A DNA stretch of 50,128 nucleotides from Christensenellaceae bacterium (GCA_022510815.1 JAFLST010000020.1:1-50128); one strand, 5' to 3'; shown: positions 33,731-42,624, counted from the stretch's first letter. Numbers and translations: made by a program. Notes: a model not told the origin generated them from the sequence alone.

Positions 33731-34669
33731 TTACACCGCCGTAACACCGACGTCCTCTCCGATGATCCGCACCTCCGGCTCAAGCCAGATGCCCTTCTGC
33801 TCGTGGACGACCTTCTGCACATGGGCGATCAGCGCGAGGAAATCCGCCGCCGTGCCGCCCCGGTTGACCAGAAAGCCCGCGTGCTTCTCGCTGACCTGCG
33901 CCTTGCCGATGGAATAGCCCTTGAGCCCGCACTGGTCGATGAGCTGCGACGCATACCCGCCCACGGGCCGCTTGAAGGTGCTGCCCGCGCTGGGGATGGT
34001 GAGGGGCTGCTTCTCGGCGCGGCGCTTGTTCAGCTCGACCATCTCCGCCAGCAGCTCCGCCCGCTTGCCCTGAGGAAGCTGGAAGGTCACCTGCGTGACG
34101 ATCTTCCGCTCGTCCATCAGCCGGGAATAGCGGTGGGAAAAGCGCATCTCCGGCCGGGTGTAGCGGAAGGGCGTGCCGTCCATGTCAAAGCCCTCCACCA
34201 GCGTGACCACTTGGCTCATCTCGCCTTCGTAGGCCCCGGCGTTCATGTACACGCCGCCGCCCACCGTGCCGGGAATGCCGCTGGCAAAGGTCAGACCGCC
34301 AAGGTTGCTGTTCGCGGCGGTCATCGCCAGCACGCTCATCATCGTGCCCGCCATCACGCGAATCCTGTCCCCGGAGACCTCGAGGCCGTCCATCTCGCGG
34401 CACACGCGGATCACCAGACCCCGCACGCCGCCGTCCCGCACCACCAGATTGCTCCCGTGACCGATCACCGTCACCGGCACGCCCGCGTCATGGGACTCGG
34501 TCAGCAGCAGCCGCAGCTGCTCCGGGGTCGACGGGTGCGCCAGCAGATCCGCCGGGCCGCCCAAGTGCAGCGTCGTATACCCGGCCATCACCGCGTCGCG
34601 CTCCAAATGAAGCCCCGGTTCACGCTCCCGCAGCCGGGCCTCCAGCGCCCGCAGGGATGTCTCAAACAT
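33731..34669 (-). CDS. murB: UDP-N-acetylenolpyruvoylglucosamine reductase MurB
   Basis: A 312-residue FAD-dependent reductase that makes UDP-MurNAc for peptidoglycan. Seen: the FAD-binding segments TTLHLGGPADLL and VIGHGSNLVVRD, the IPGTVGGGVYMNAGAY block, and the C-terminal substrate loop PSAGSTFKRP with the catalytic Ser, and LIDQCGLKGYSIGKAQVSEKHAGF in pieces. I chose ATG 34669 (six codons inside the longest frame) because GGGAGGG lies at the correct distance. It is the first gene of the murB-rapZ-whiA-HPr-like transcript, the order found in many Clostridia. Confidence 0.95.
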   Translation of the reverse strand: MFETSLRALEARLREREPGLHLERDAVMAGYTTLHLGGPADLLAHPSTPEQLRLLLTESHDAGVPVTVIGHGSNLVVRDGGVRGLVIRVCREMDGLEVSGDRIRVMAGTMMSVLAMTAANSNLGGLTFASGIPGTVGGGVYMNAGAYEGEMSQVVTLVEGFDMDGTPFRYTRPEMRFSHRYSRLMDERKIVTQVTFQLPQGKRAELLAEMVELNKRRAEKQPLTIPSAGSTFKRPVGGYASQLIDQCGLKGYSIGKAQVSEKHAGFLVNRGGTAADFLALIAHVQKVVHEQKGIWLEPEVRIIGEDVGVTAV

Positions 34670-34692
34670 ACCGCTTCCCTCCCACAATAACT

Positions 34693-34721
34693 ATTTTACT
34701 ATACTTTCCCGCTCGCTTCAA
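34693..34721 (-). promoter_or_regulatory. Promoter of the murB operon
   Basis: On the minus strand TTGAAG (34721-34716), 17 bases and TAAAAT (34698-34693), about 24 bases before the murB start. Confidence 0.65.
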
Positions 34722-34881
34722 GGGAAAAACGCGCAAGATGCAATTTTCTCGCTGCTCTATTTTATGGCGGACGAAAAAGAATCATACCGGAAGGAAGGAC
34801 GGCGCCTCTGCGCCGCAAAACCCAAACCGGCCCAAGGCACATTCCTGCTGCGATTGGTCGCCGCCTCACGGGAGGAAGAGC

Positions 34882-34943
34882 GCGAGAGGGAGGGTGCTCC
34901 GGAAAGCGGCAATGCCGCGGCTCCAAAGCATCCTCCCTCTCGC
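34882..34943. repeat. Long hairpin after the VTC gene (family A relative)
   Basis: Perfect 12-base arms GCGAGAGGGAGG (34882-34893) and CCTCCCTCTCGC (34932-34943) enclose a further GCGGC/GCCGC stem. It starts 19 bases after the stop of the VTC gene on the minus strand, and the flanking CGCCATATTC is shared with the copy at 35938-35977. It probably ends or stabilises the CotH/DUF4956/VTC transcript; there is no classic T-run. Confidence 0.65.
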
Positions 34944-34961
34944 CATATTCAATTCCGCCGC

Positions 34962-35669
34962 TCACGCCTCCATGCCCTCGTAGGCGCGGCACCAAGTGTA
35001 TTTGCTGATGGCGCTGGGCAGGGCGTCGTGACAGTAAGTGGACAGCAGGTCGCGGATATAGGGCGGCAGTACCCGGTTGAACTTCACCTCGAGAATCATC
35101 TCGTTGTGCTCAAAGGGCGGAATGGTCGGGACATACGGGTCGAACAGGTCGATGCTGCGCATGCCCGAGCGGAGCTGCTTGTCAAAGGTGATGCGCACCT
35201 CCTCCGCCGGGTGCAGATACGCCTCGCGGACGTAGTCGACAATGACCACCGGACGCAGCAGGTTGACCGTCATCTCGCGGAACACGTCGCCCAGCAGGCC
35301 GGAGCGGGTCGTCTCCAGCCCTGCCGGATCACCCGCGATGAGCTGGTCGCACAGGTCACGGGGAATCGTCAGGCTCCGCTTGCTGATGAGCGTCCCGACC
35401 TTCGTCTTGCACTCCAGCTTGATGATCTTGTCCGACATGTTGTAGATGCGGATGCGGTACTTGTCGCGGTTCTGCACGCCGTCCAGCTTGTCGAAATAGG
35501 CGTTGTTGTAGATCGTGTCGAAGTACAGGCTGCGGATGTGATACTCGTTGTTCTCGTCGCCGTTGGGGTCGCGCCAGAGCACGCGGTCCAGCGCCCGGGA
35601 CAGCAGGAAATGCTGCTTCGGACTGACGAAAAACTTGAGCTCATGCCGCAGCGGAATATTGGCTGGCAC
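34962..35669 (-). CDS. VTC-domain polyphosphate polymerase-like protein
   Basis: A 235-residue protein made of a single VTC catalytic domain, the triphosphate-tunnel fold that polymerises ATP gamma-phosphate into polyphosphate in yeast Vtc4. Characteristic basic and acidic pairs line the barrel: LRHELKFFV at the N-terminus, RSLYFDT, DKYRIRIYN, KLECKTKVG, SKRSL and LEVKFN near the C-terminus. No membrane segment is present; the yeast enzyme gets its membrane part from other domains, and here the neighbouring DUF4956 membrane protein may do this. Third gene after CotH and DUF4956, though separated from DUF4956 by 320 bases. Confidence 0.9.
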   Translation of the reverse strand: MPANIPLRHELKFFVSPKQHFLLSRALDRVLWRDPNGDENNEYHIRSLYFDTIYNNAYFDKLDGVQNRDKYRIRIYNMSDKIIKLECKTKVGTLISKRSLTIPRDLCDQLIAGDPAGLETTRSGLLGDVFREMTVNLLRPVVIVDYVREAYLHPAEEVRITFDKQLRSGMRSIDLFDPYVPTIPPFEHNEMILEVKFNRVLPPYIRDLLSTYCHDALPSAISKYTWCRAYEGMEA

Positions 35670-35989
35670 CGGGCGTCACCTCCTATCTCGAAACAGTGGC
35701 TTTGCCGCTTTTTCGATGTTGGCTAAGGAATGTTTCCCTCCGCAAAGCTTTGCTTTGTCTACGGGAAGCTCCCCGCCCGACCGGGAAACCCGGCCGATAC
35801 GATTTCAGTCTTGCAGACGGCGAGTGACTCAATTGCTTCTATGGCTCTTTTTGACAAAAGAAATATCCGCCGCAGAACCGACACAAATCAGCGAAGCAAC
35901 CCCGGGACATGACAGTCGCCGCCTTTCGGGGGTGGGTGCGGGAGGGGAGCTTTCGGCCCGAAAGCTGCCCCTCCCGCCATATTCCTCAT
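35670..35989. other. 320-base gap between DUF4956 and VTC genes, hairpin-rich
   Basis: No coding frame is convincing. Small stem-loops follow one another: GTGGC-TTT-GCCGC inside TCGAAA/TTTCGA arms near 35685-35715, CAAAGC-TTT-GCTTTG near 35741, CCGGG-AAA-CCCGG near 35780, then the family A repeat at 35900-35978. The VTC ribosome binding site (GGAGGTGACG) is at the left end. No promoter with both hexamers was found. Confidence 0.5.
35900..35978. repeat. Post-stop hairpin repeat, family A copy 2
   Basis: Core block as in 28155-28230, then a strong hairpin with GCGGGAGGGG/CCCCTCCCGC outer arms (35938-35947, 35968-35977) and an inner AGCTTTCG/CGAAAGCT stem with a three-base loop. It starts 12 bases after the DUF4956 stop on the minus strand, matching the post-stop location of copy 1. 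Confidence 0.78.
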
Positions 35990-36682
35990 TTACGCTCCCG
36001 CTTCCGTCTGGCAGGCTACCAGCGTCGCGTCGTGCACGCCCTCAATGCCCAGCATCAGCGCGACGAGATCCTGCTTGTTGTCCAGCCGCACCTCATAGGT
36101 CATCTCGGCGCCGGCGCGGGTGATGGTCTTGGAGCGGAGCTGACGGTGCTTCACAGAGCGGCGAAGCTGCTGGAGGATGTCGTACTCGGCGTCCTCATCG
36201 TAGTGCAGCACCAGCAGGTAAGCGTCAGGGTTGTGGAACTTGACGAAGTTGAGCAGCAGCAGCACCGCCGAAATGCCGACGACCACGACCAGCGCGATCA
36301 TGTGCAGCTCCGCGCCCAGCAGGATGCCCATCGTCAGGGCCCAGAACATGTAGGCCGTGTCCATGGGGTCCTTGACCGCGGTGCGGAAGCGCACGATGGA
36401 CAGCGCGCCGACCATGCCCATGGAGAGGGAGAGGTCGGACTTGATGCACATGACCACCGGGGTGGTGATGAGCGTCAGCATGACCAGCGTCATGGCGAAG
36501 GACGGGCTGTAGAGCACGCCGCGGTAGCAGCGCCGATAGACAAAGGAGATGATGAGCCCCACCAGCAGGCCCAGCAGCAGCGCCACGGCGACGTTCCAAG
36601 GGGTCAGCGAAGCGAACTGGCTCGCGAAATAAGTGGACAGCGCGCTGCCCGAGGCCGTGGTGTTCAGATTGCTCAGATTCAT
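35990..36682 (-). CDS. DUF4956 membrane protein
   Basis: A 230-residue protein with about four helices (residues 28-50, 62-80, 108-125, 128-150) and a cytosolic alpha/beta tail that looks like an ACT- or MgtC-C-type domain (MTYEVRLDNKQDLVALMLGIEGVHDATLV in fragments). The motif MGMVGALSIVRFRTAVKDPMD between helices is the DUF4956 signature and resembles the GAxSIVRFR region of MgtC-like proteins. Function is unknown. It stands between CotH and VTC in the order seen widely in Gram-positive genomes, so it is a plausible membrane partner of the polyphosphate enzyme. It is 82 bases downstream of CotH. Confidence 0.88.
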   Translation of the reverse strand: MNLSNLNTTASGSALSTYFASQFASLTPWNVAVALLLGLLVGLIISFVYRRCYRGVLYSPSFAMTLVMLTLITTPVVMCIKSDLSLSMGMVGALSIVRFRTAVKDPMDTAYMFWALTMGILLGAELHMIALVVVVGISAVLLLLNFVKFHNPDAYLLVLHYDEDAEYDILQQLRRSVKHRQLRSKTITRAGAEMTYEVRLDNKQDLVALMLGIEGVHDATLVACQTEAGA

Positions 36683-36764
36683 GGAGATTCCTCCCGTTTC
36701 GTTGATGGTGAAGGCGCGCCTCTATGATAGCACACTTTGGCGCGCCGCGCACGACAAATTTTCG

Positions 36765-39700
36765 TCAGACGGCATCCGGCGGCATCACAGGCTGCGGGCC
36801 GAGGTACTCGAGCATCTGCTCGTCCGTCAGCTCAAAGGCCTCCTGCACAAAGCCCCAGAGCAGGCTGGGCCGCTTCTTGATGGTGTTGCGCAGGCGCTCG
36901 ACACGGCTGACCCAGTAGCGGTAGGCGCTGTCCGCGTTGGTGGGCCACTCCATCACGACGTTCCTGTCGTGCTCCTCGGCCCAGCGGGCGAAGTGGAGGC
37001 TCATCTCGGGCTCAATCTGCTCCACCATCGGCTCGAGGATGGCGAGCATGGTCTCCGTGGTGAAGGTCTTGAAAATGTCGCCCAGCTTGCGCAGGAACTT
37101 GTCCTTGTACTCGGGCACGGAAAGCAGCTTGAGCAGGATGGTATTGTCGACGTTCTTCTGGCCCATGCCGGTCTTTTTGGTGTAGCTCCACGGGCTGTTG
37201 AAGTCGGACTGATACATGCCGTAGTCCGCGTCGTAGAAGACCCACTTCCACTTGGAGCCCTCGCGGTTCAGCCGGTAGGCCCGCATGTTGGCAATATCCG
37301 AGTTGCCCACGAACATCTCCAGCGCGATGTACTCAAAGTAGTTATCCACGTCCACGTTGTCAAGGATGTACTGGAGCGCCGCGGGGTCGTTCGCGGGATC
37401 GGATTCCTTGATGCGGCTGATCATGCTGCGGTAGCCGCTGCGGTCACCGTAATACTGCGCGCCGCCGGCCTCGATGATGACCATGTCATCCGCCTCGTCC
37501 CAAGTCAGGCCCTCATACTGGGCGACAGAGAAGCGGTCGGGCTGCTCGCGCATGTTGAAGTGGCCCCAGTAGACGCCGTTCAGGTAGACGGCCACCGGCT
37601 GCCACGCCTGATGGATGACGGAGGTGCCGTAGTAGTCGAGCATCCGGGACTGGAAGCCGTCCAGCAGGCGGGTCCACGCGCCGTCATTGCCGCCGTTGCG
37701 CAGCGCGAAGCACTTGTACTCGGTGAAATCCCGATCGTCAAAGAGCTTCGCCGAGAAGACGGGCGACCCGTAGACCGCCTTGGCATGGAACTTGAAGGAC
37801 TTCTGGGGCAGGTCAAGGCTGAAGTCGCCCTTGAGCGCGATCTCGGTGCCCTGATTGAGGATGGTCGTGCCGTCCAGCCCGTAATACTCGATGTAGGCCG
37901 GGCGGTCGATCTTGCCGAACTCACGGTAGATGGTGTTCTTGAACCGCGGGCCGCCGGACTTGTCCACGTTGTCGCCGTAGACGAGCATGCCGGTCTCGGG
38001 GTTCCACAGCTCCCACGGGTCAACGGTGACGGACACCACCGGCAGCGTGTGGTAGGCATTGATGAAATAGGTGCCCGTGACCACGTCCGAATCGTAGAAC
38101 ATCGGGTCGTCAGAGAAGGCCTTCGCCCGCAGCACGGTGGTGAAGTTCAGCTCAATGGGCTGTCCGGTGTAGAGAATGCCGCTCTCCCGGGTGGGGATGC
38201 TGCCGTCGGTGGTGTAGAAGACGGTGGCCTTCTCCGGCAGGGAAAAGCCCGCCGACACGGCCTGATAGTGCAGCCCCGGCTCCACCAGCAGCGAGGGCGC
38301 GCTCACATAGCCGAGGAAACCCGTGCCGTTCTGCGCGCCGGGGGTTGGGGTGTCATAATAAAAAAAGCCGGCAAGTCCCGTCGTGCGGCCATAGGACACG
38401 TTGGTGGGAATTTCCGGCAGCACGACCTTATCGTAGATCCTGCCCGACGGGTCGGACAGGCAGAGCACCTCACCCCCGGCCCTCGACAGGCGGAAGGAGG
38501 CGTGAGGCGCTGTGCCCGTATCCTTGGAGACATCGCCGTCCAGATAGACGATCTTGTATTCGCCGGGATTGATGTAGGTGCCCTGCGTGAACTGCCACTT
38601 GCGCGCCCGGCCGATATTGTCGGACAGGCCGCAGCCGGACAGGTCGACCACATGATCGGTGGCATTGTAGAGCTCCACCCAGTCGGTGAAGCCCGCGGAG
38701 GCCACCGGGGTCACGGTCTCGCTGTTGGAGGACATGACCTCGGTGATGTAAACGCCTAACTCATTGAGCGAACGCAGCGCATAGTCCATGGCATTGGCGC
38801 CGTTCTGGTCGTTGGCGTAGCCGGGGGTCGCCACATTGTGGATGGAATAGGTGCCGTTCGAGTTGCGGGCCCACGAGCAGTCCTTGGGGATGTTGTCGAT
38901 GGACACGCGGTCCACCATGCGCCCGCGGCTGTCGGAGAGCACGATGGTGTCGTTCTCGGCGCTGATCTTGAAGTTGGCGTGAGGCACCGACGAGGCGTCG
39001 TCCCGGATATCCTTGCCGGAGCAGAACACGATGTAGTAGCCGTAGGGGGCGACCACCGCGCCCTGCGGGAAGCGCCACTTGAGGGGCTTGTCCTCCCGGT
39101 TGGACAGGGCGTAGTTGTCAAGGCTCACGGGCTTGTCGGTGGTGTTGTAGAGCTCGATCCAGTCGCACAGGTCGCCGTCCGCGTCCCGGTAGCCGGTCAG
39201 CGGATCGGGCATGATCTCGTTGATGACCAGCGCGCCGTCGACGACCGTGGTGGCGGAGCGGTAGCTCAGGTAGCCCTCATCCGTGTTGGGGAAGCCGGGG
39301 CTGAAATTCTTGGTGGCGACGAACGTCCCGTCCTCCTGCAGCGCCCAGCTCTCGTCGGAGGACATGATGGGCAGCTTGACCGAGTCGATCAGATAAGCGT
39401 TGCGGTCAAAGAGGTACACCGTCTCGCCGACGCTGGAGAGCTTGAACTTGGCATGAAAATTCTGGCCGATCTCGGCCCTGTTGGTGTTCGAGCAGTAGAC
39501 GATGACGCGCCCATCCGCGGGCAGCACCACATCCGGGAACAGGAAACGGATGGAATCGCTCTTGTCGCTCAGGCCGACCTCGTAGAGGCGAATGTCATGG
39601 TCGGTGGAATTCCACAGCTCAATCCAGTCGTGATATTCGCCGTTCTCGTCAGGCACAGCGGACTTGTTGGATGACATCAGCTCGCTGATGACCAGGCCCT

Positions 39701-39959
39701 CGTATTCGCCGACCGTCAGCGCCTGACCCTCCGCCACCTGATTGTTCGGGGTGCCGATGGTATAGTACGCGTGCATCACGGGGCTCTTGGGGCTGACCAG
39801 CACCATCAGCGCCGCCACCGCCAGCAGCACAAGGGCCGCCAGCAGGTTCAGCATGCTGACCTTTTTCTTTCGTTTCGCGCGCTCCGCGCCGTCATAAGCG
39901 TCCTGCTCCCGGCGCTGCGTCCGGCGGCCTCCTCGCCGCTCAGGGGGTATCTGCGTCAT
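36765..39959 (-). CDS. CotH kinase-family protein with three lamin-tail domains, membrane-anchored
   Basis: A 1064-residue surface protein. A basic cytosolic N-terminus (residues 1-35) leads to one transmembrane helix (36-56). Outside follow three lamin-tail domains (about 87-200, 243-360, 402-515), each with a VISELM/VINEIM/VYITEVM strand and a DWIELYN-type motif, then a chitobiase C-terminal-like beta domain (553-635, FYTTDGSIPT). The CotH kinase-like domain spans about 675-1015, with LRNGGNDGAWTRL, VYLNGVYWGHFNMREQPD and the DxD-type FYDADYGMY. CotH of Bacillus phosphorylates spore coat proteins; here the anchored form would act at the cell surface. First gene of the CotH-DUF4956-VTC operon. 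Whether this organism sporulates is not shown. Confidence 0.93.
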   Translation of the reverse strand: MTQIPPERRGGRRTQRREQDAYDGAERAKRKKKVSMLNLLAALVLLAVAALMVLVSPKSPVMHAYYTIGTPNNQVAEGQALTVGEYEGLVISELMSSNKSAVPDENGEYHDWIELWNSTDHDIRLYEVGLSDKSDSIRFLFPDVVLPADGRVIVYCSNTNRAEIGQNFHAKFKLSSVGETVYLFDRNAYLIDSVKLPIMSSDESWALQEDGTFVATKNFSPGFPNTDEGYLSYRSATTVVDGALVINEIMPDPLTGYRDADGDLCDWIELYNTTDKPVSLDNYALSNREDKPLKWRFPQGAVVAPYGYYIVFCSGKDIRDDASSVPHANFKISAENDTIVLSDSRGRMVDRVSIDNIPKDCSWARNSNGTYSIHNVATPGYANDQNGANAMDYALRSLNELGVYITEVMSSNSETVTPVASAGFTDWVELYNATDHVVDLSGCGLSDNIGRARKWQFTQGTYINPGEYKIVYLDGDVSKDTGTAPHASFRLSRAGGEVLCLSDPSGRIYDKVVLPEIPTNVSYGRTTGLAGFFYYDTPTPGAQNGTGFLGYVSAPSLLVEPGLHYQAVSAGFSLPEKATVFYTTDGSIPTRESGILYTGQPIELNFTTVLRAKAFSDDPMFYDSDVVTGTYFINAYHTLPVVSVTVDPWELWNPETGMLVYGDNVDKSGGPRFKNTIYREFGKIDRPAYIEYYGLDGTTILNQGTEIALKGDFSLDLPQKSFKFHAKAVYGSPVFSAKLFDDRDFTEYKCFALRNGGNDGAWTRLLDGFQSRMLDYYGTSVIHQAWQPVAVYLNGVYWGHFNMREQPDRFSVAQYEGLTWDEADDMVIIEAGGAQYYGDRSGYRSMISRIKESDPANDPAALQYILDNVDVDNYFEYIALEMFVGNSDIANMRAYRLNREGSKWKWVFYDADYGMYQSDFNSPWSYTKKTGMGQKNVDNTILLKLLSVPEYKDKFLRKLGDIFKTFTTETMLAILEPMVEQIEPEMSLHFARWAEEHDRNVVMEWPTNADSAYRYWVSRVERLRNTIKKRPSLLWGFVQEAFELTDEQMLEYLGPQPVMPPDAV

Positions 39960-40024
39960 AGCATATCCTTTCAGCGAAACTTACTCTCTTCCATGGGCCC
40001 AGCGGAGTCCGCCGTCCCCTTCGC

Positions 40025-40054
40025 CATTGTACCACAACTTCGCCGTTTTTCGCA
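40025..40054 (-). promoter_or_regulatory. Promoter of the CotH operon
   Basis: On the minus strand TTGCGA (40054-40049), 18 bases and TACAAT (40030-40025), about 65 bases before the CotH start. Confidence 0.65.
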
Positions 40055-40087
40055 ATAGGCTTGCGGGAATTGGCAATGCCTCCGCTG

Positions 40088-40119
40088 AAAAAGCGGCCGC
40101 ATCGGATGGATGCAGCCGC
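40088..40119 (-). terminator. Terminator of the phosphohexomutase transcript
   Basis: On the minus strand GCGGCTGCATC and GATGCGGCCGC form eleven pairs (one G-U) with a five-base loop, followed by TTTTT. It lies 223 bases after the mutase stop. Confidence 0.85.
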
Positions 40120-40342
40120 CTGAACTGTCAAAAACCTCTCTGTTGGCCCGGAGAGCCCGCAGGCCCCTCGACTTCACTCAACGCTGACGACATGCGCCAG
40201 TCTTGCATTTTCCGAAACGAAAAGCTCCTTGCAGCCATGGACAGGCATCGAGGGAGGCCGCGGCCAGCGCCCGGTTCGCCCGGTGATGGCCGAGTCTGTC
40301 ATCGGGCTCGAAGAGCTGCTCTGCTACTTTTCGACGCGCCGC
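40120..40342. other. Long 3' region of the phosphohexomutase transcript
   Basis: Part of a 383-base gap between the mutase and CotH genes. It carries no recognised gene; apart from loose GC-rich inverted repeats nothing is seen before the terminator. Confidence 0.4.
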
Positions 40343-42016
40343 TTACGCCTTGCAGTGCGCGTTGACCAGCGCCTCGAGCTGATCGAGCACCTTCTCCGCC
40401 GCGGCCTGATCCTTGCCCTGCGCAAAGAGGTACGCCTTGAGCTTGGGCTCGGTGCCGGAGGGACGGACGATCACCTTCACAGGCGCGCCGCCGCCGATGC
40501 TCGCGTCCGCAATGGCGAAGGACAGCACGTCGCTGGCGGGCAGGCCGGTGTCGTCGTTCAGGTAGTCGATGCGGGACGCCGTCCGCAGCGCGGACTCCGC
40601 GAAGGTCTCCGCCGGCGCGCGCAGGGAAGCCATGATGCCGTTCATCTTCTCCTGCCCGGACTCACCCTCATACTCGAAGGTCAGCAGCCGCTGGGCGAAG
40701 AAGCCGTGTTCCGCGCGCAGCTCCGCTAACTTGTCCAGCAGGGTCAGGCCCTGCGCCTTGTAGTTCGCTGCCATCTCGCAGACCAGCACCGCCGCGTTCA
40801 CCGCGTCCTTGTCGCGCACGTCCGTGCCGGAGAGGTAGCCGTAGCTCTCCTCAAAGCCGAACAGATAGCGCTCCGCATGGCCTTCCTTCTCCAGCAGGCC
40901 GATCTGCTCGCCGATGAACTTGAAGCCCGTCAGCACGTTGCGCAGCTCCACGCCGTACTTCTTGCAGATGGACACGGCCATCTCGGTGGTCACGATGGTC
41001 TTGACCGCCACGGGAGGCAGCTCCGAGTGCTGGCGGTGGCTGCAGATGTAGTCCAGCAGCAGCACGCCCATGTCATTGCCGGAGATGAGGGTCACCTCGT
41101 CGCCCTGCCGCACGCCCGCGCCAATGCGGTCGCAGTCCGGGTCGGTGGCGATGCACAGGTCGGCCTTCGAGGCGATGGTCTGGGCGATGGCCAGCTTCAT
41201 GGCCTCGCGGATCTCGGGGTTCGGATAGGGGCAGGTCGGGAAGTGACCGTCCGGCAGCTCCTGCTCCCTGACAACCTCCACGTCGATGTTGCCCAGCCGC
41301 TTCAGCATCTCCCGGACGGGCACGTTGCCCGTGCCGTTGAGCGGGGAATACACCACCTGCAGCCGCTGCGTCGCCGGAGAAACCCGCAGCTTGTCAATCG
41401 CCTGATAATAGGTCTCGATTGTGTCTTCGCCGATGTAGCTGATCTTGCCCGCCGCCAGCAGCGCGGCAAAGTCCGGCAGCTCCGGCACGAGCGTCTCCTC
41501 GGCGCAGATGTAGCCGTAGATGCGGTCCGCGGCCTCGATGGTGATCTGGCAGCCGTCGCTGCCGTAGACCTTGTAGCCGTTGAACTTGGCCGGGTTGTGG
41601 CTGGCGGTGACCATCACGCCCGCGCTGCACTTCAGGTGCCGCACCGCGAAGGACAGCATCGGCGTGGGCATCAGCGCCGGGTACAGGTGTACCTTCACGC
41701 CCATGTCGGCAAGGGTCGCGGCAGTCAGCTCCGCAAAGTCCTTGCTGTGGATGCGGCTGTCATAGCTCACCGCGCAGCTCGGCTGCTCAAAGGTCTCCAG
41801 CAGATACTTGCCCAGCCCGCGGGTGGCCTTCGATACCGTGTAGACGTTCATCCGGTTGGTGCCCGCGCCCAGCACGCCGCGCAGTCCGCCCGTGCCGAAG
41901 GCCAGCTCCCGGTAGAAGCTGTCGCTGATCTCTTCCTCGTTCATTGAATGAAGCTGCTCCAGCAGTTCGTCGTTCATGCCGGGGCAGCTCAGCCACGCCT
42001 GATAGTTCGCGTTCAT
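40343..42016 (-). CDS. Phospho-sugar mutase (phosphoglucomutase/phosphomannomutase, PgcA-like)
   Basis: A 557-residue alpha-D-phosphohexomutase. All four sites are visible: the phosphoserine loop VMVTASHNPAKFNGYK near residue 137, the magnesium site DPDCDRIGAG near 279, the sugar-recognition loop GFEESYGYLSGTD near 383, and the phosphate-binding loop VRPSGTEPKLKAY near 520. N-terminal AFGTGGLRGVLGAGTNRMN is typical of the long PgcA/YhxB branch in Firmicutes, which interconverts glucose 1- and 6-phosphate for glycolipid, polysaccharide and glycogen synthesis. It begins 24 bases after an unknown gene with which it shares a promoter. Confidence 0.94.
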   Translation of the reverse strand: MNANYQAWLSCPGMNDELLEQLHSMNEEEISDSFYRELAFGTGGLRGVLGAGTNRMNVYTVSKATRGLGKYLLETFEQPSCAVSYDSRIHSKDFAELTAATLADMGVKVHLYPALMPTPMLSFAVRHLKCSAGVMVTASHNPAKFNGYKVYGSDGCQITIEAADRIYGYICAEETLVPELPDFAALLAAGKISYIGEDTIETYYQAIDKLRVSPATQRLQVVYSPLNGTGNVPVREMLKRLGNIDVEVVREQELPDGHFPTCPYPNPEIREAMKLAIAQTIASKADLCIATDPDCDRIGAGVRQGDEVTLISGNDMGVLLLDYICSHRQHSELPPVAVKTIVTTEMAVSICKKYGVELRNVLTGFKFIGEQIGLLEKEGHAERYLFGFEESYGYLSGTDVRDKDAVNAAVLVCEMAANYKAQGLTLLDKLAELRAEHGFFAQRLLTFEYEGESGQEKMNGIMASLRAPAETFAESALRTASRIDYLNDDTGLPASDVLSFAIADASIGGGAPVKVIVRPSGTEPKLKAYLFAQGKDQAAAEKVLDQLEALVNAHCKA

Positions 42017-42040
42017 TCGGTTGTTCCTCCGATGTCTGAA

Positions 42041-42565
42041 TTAAATCGCCATCATCTGATCGGTCATGGGGATCGGGTCGATCACGCGGCGATCCCATAC
42101 AAAGCTGTGGGGCGTCATGTAGAGCCCGGCGGGAATCAGCAGCGCCGACACGTTCTCCAGCATCACGCACATGCGCCGCGCCAGCAGGCCGCGCTCATCG
42201 TTGAAGGGCCGCAGCACGACCTCCTCCAGATCGTCCACCGCGAACATGGGGTGACCCGTCACGCCCATCATCGCCGTGTAGCCGATGCGCCCCTGTCCGC
42301 CGATGTTCAGCGGCTGACGGCTCAGCCACCAGCCCTCGCTGTCCAGCATCATCATGTACCGGCCCAGCACCTCCGGCGGCACCAAAAAGGTATACACCGC
42401 CATCACCGACTGCATTCTGCTGAAGGTGGTGTATACCAATGTATTGTTGCCGAACAGGGCGAGCTTGAACCCGCCGTCCATGGCATTCTGCGAATAGCTG
42501 TACGGACGGTACTGATAGGTAAACAGCTCCGTCAGCATAGGCCCACCAACCATGCCGCAAGCCAC
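42041..42565 (-). CDS. Conserved-looking protein of unknown function (174 residues)
   Basis: No family is recognised. The protein is rich in Met and aromatic residues (TYQYRPYSYSQNAMDG, MLDSEGWWLSRQPLNIGG), has no signal peptide and no clear transmembrane helix, and looks like a compact beta-rich domain. Start could be ATG 42565 (GGTGG eight bases before it) or ATG 42538. A good promoter lies 30-60 bases upstream, and the mutase gene follows 24 bases after the stop, so the two are probably co-transcribed. Coding potential is supported by the promoter, spacing and lack of overlapping genes. Confidence 0.65.
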   Translation of the reverse strand: MACGMVGGPMLTELFTYQYRPYSYSQNAMDGGFKLALFGNNTLVYTTFSRMQSVMAVYTFLVPPEVLGRYMMMLDSEGWWLSRQPLNIGGQGRIGYTAMMGVTGHPMFAVDDLEEVVLRPFNDERGLLARRMCVMLENVSALLIPAGLYMTPHSFVWDRRVIDPIPMTDQMMAI

Positions 42566-42595
42566 CCCTTCCGTCCTTCTGATACATTTGTTACA

Positions 42596-42624
42596 ATCAT
42601 AAACCTAACGCCGCGATTCGTCAA
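42596..42624 (-). promoter_or_regulatory. Promoter of the unknown gene/phosphohexomutase operon
   Basis: On the minus strand TTGACG (42624-42619), 17 bases and TATGAT (42601-42596), about 31 bases before the first ATG. The flanking 165 bases are notably AT-rich compared with the rest of the window. Confidence 0.75.

Noticed and set aside
34740-34860. Small plus-strand gene upstream of the VTC 3' end
   Set aside because: An open frame exists but it overlaps the murB promoter region and the post-stop hairpin, and has no ribosome binding site.
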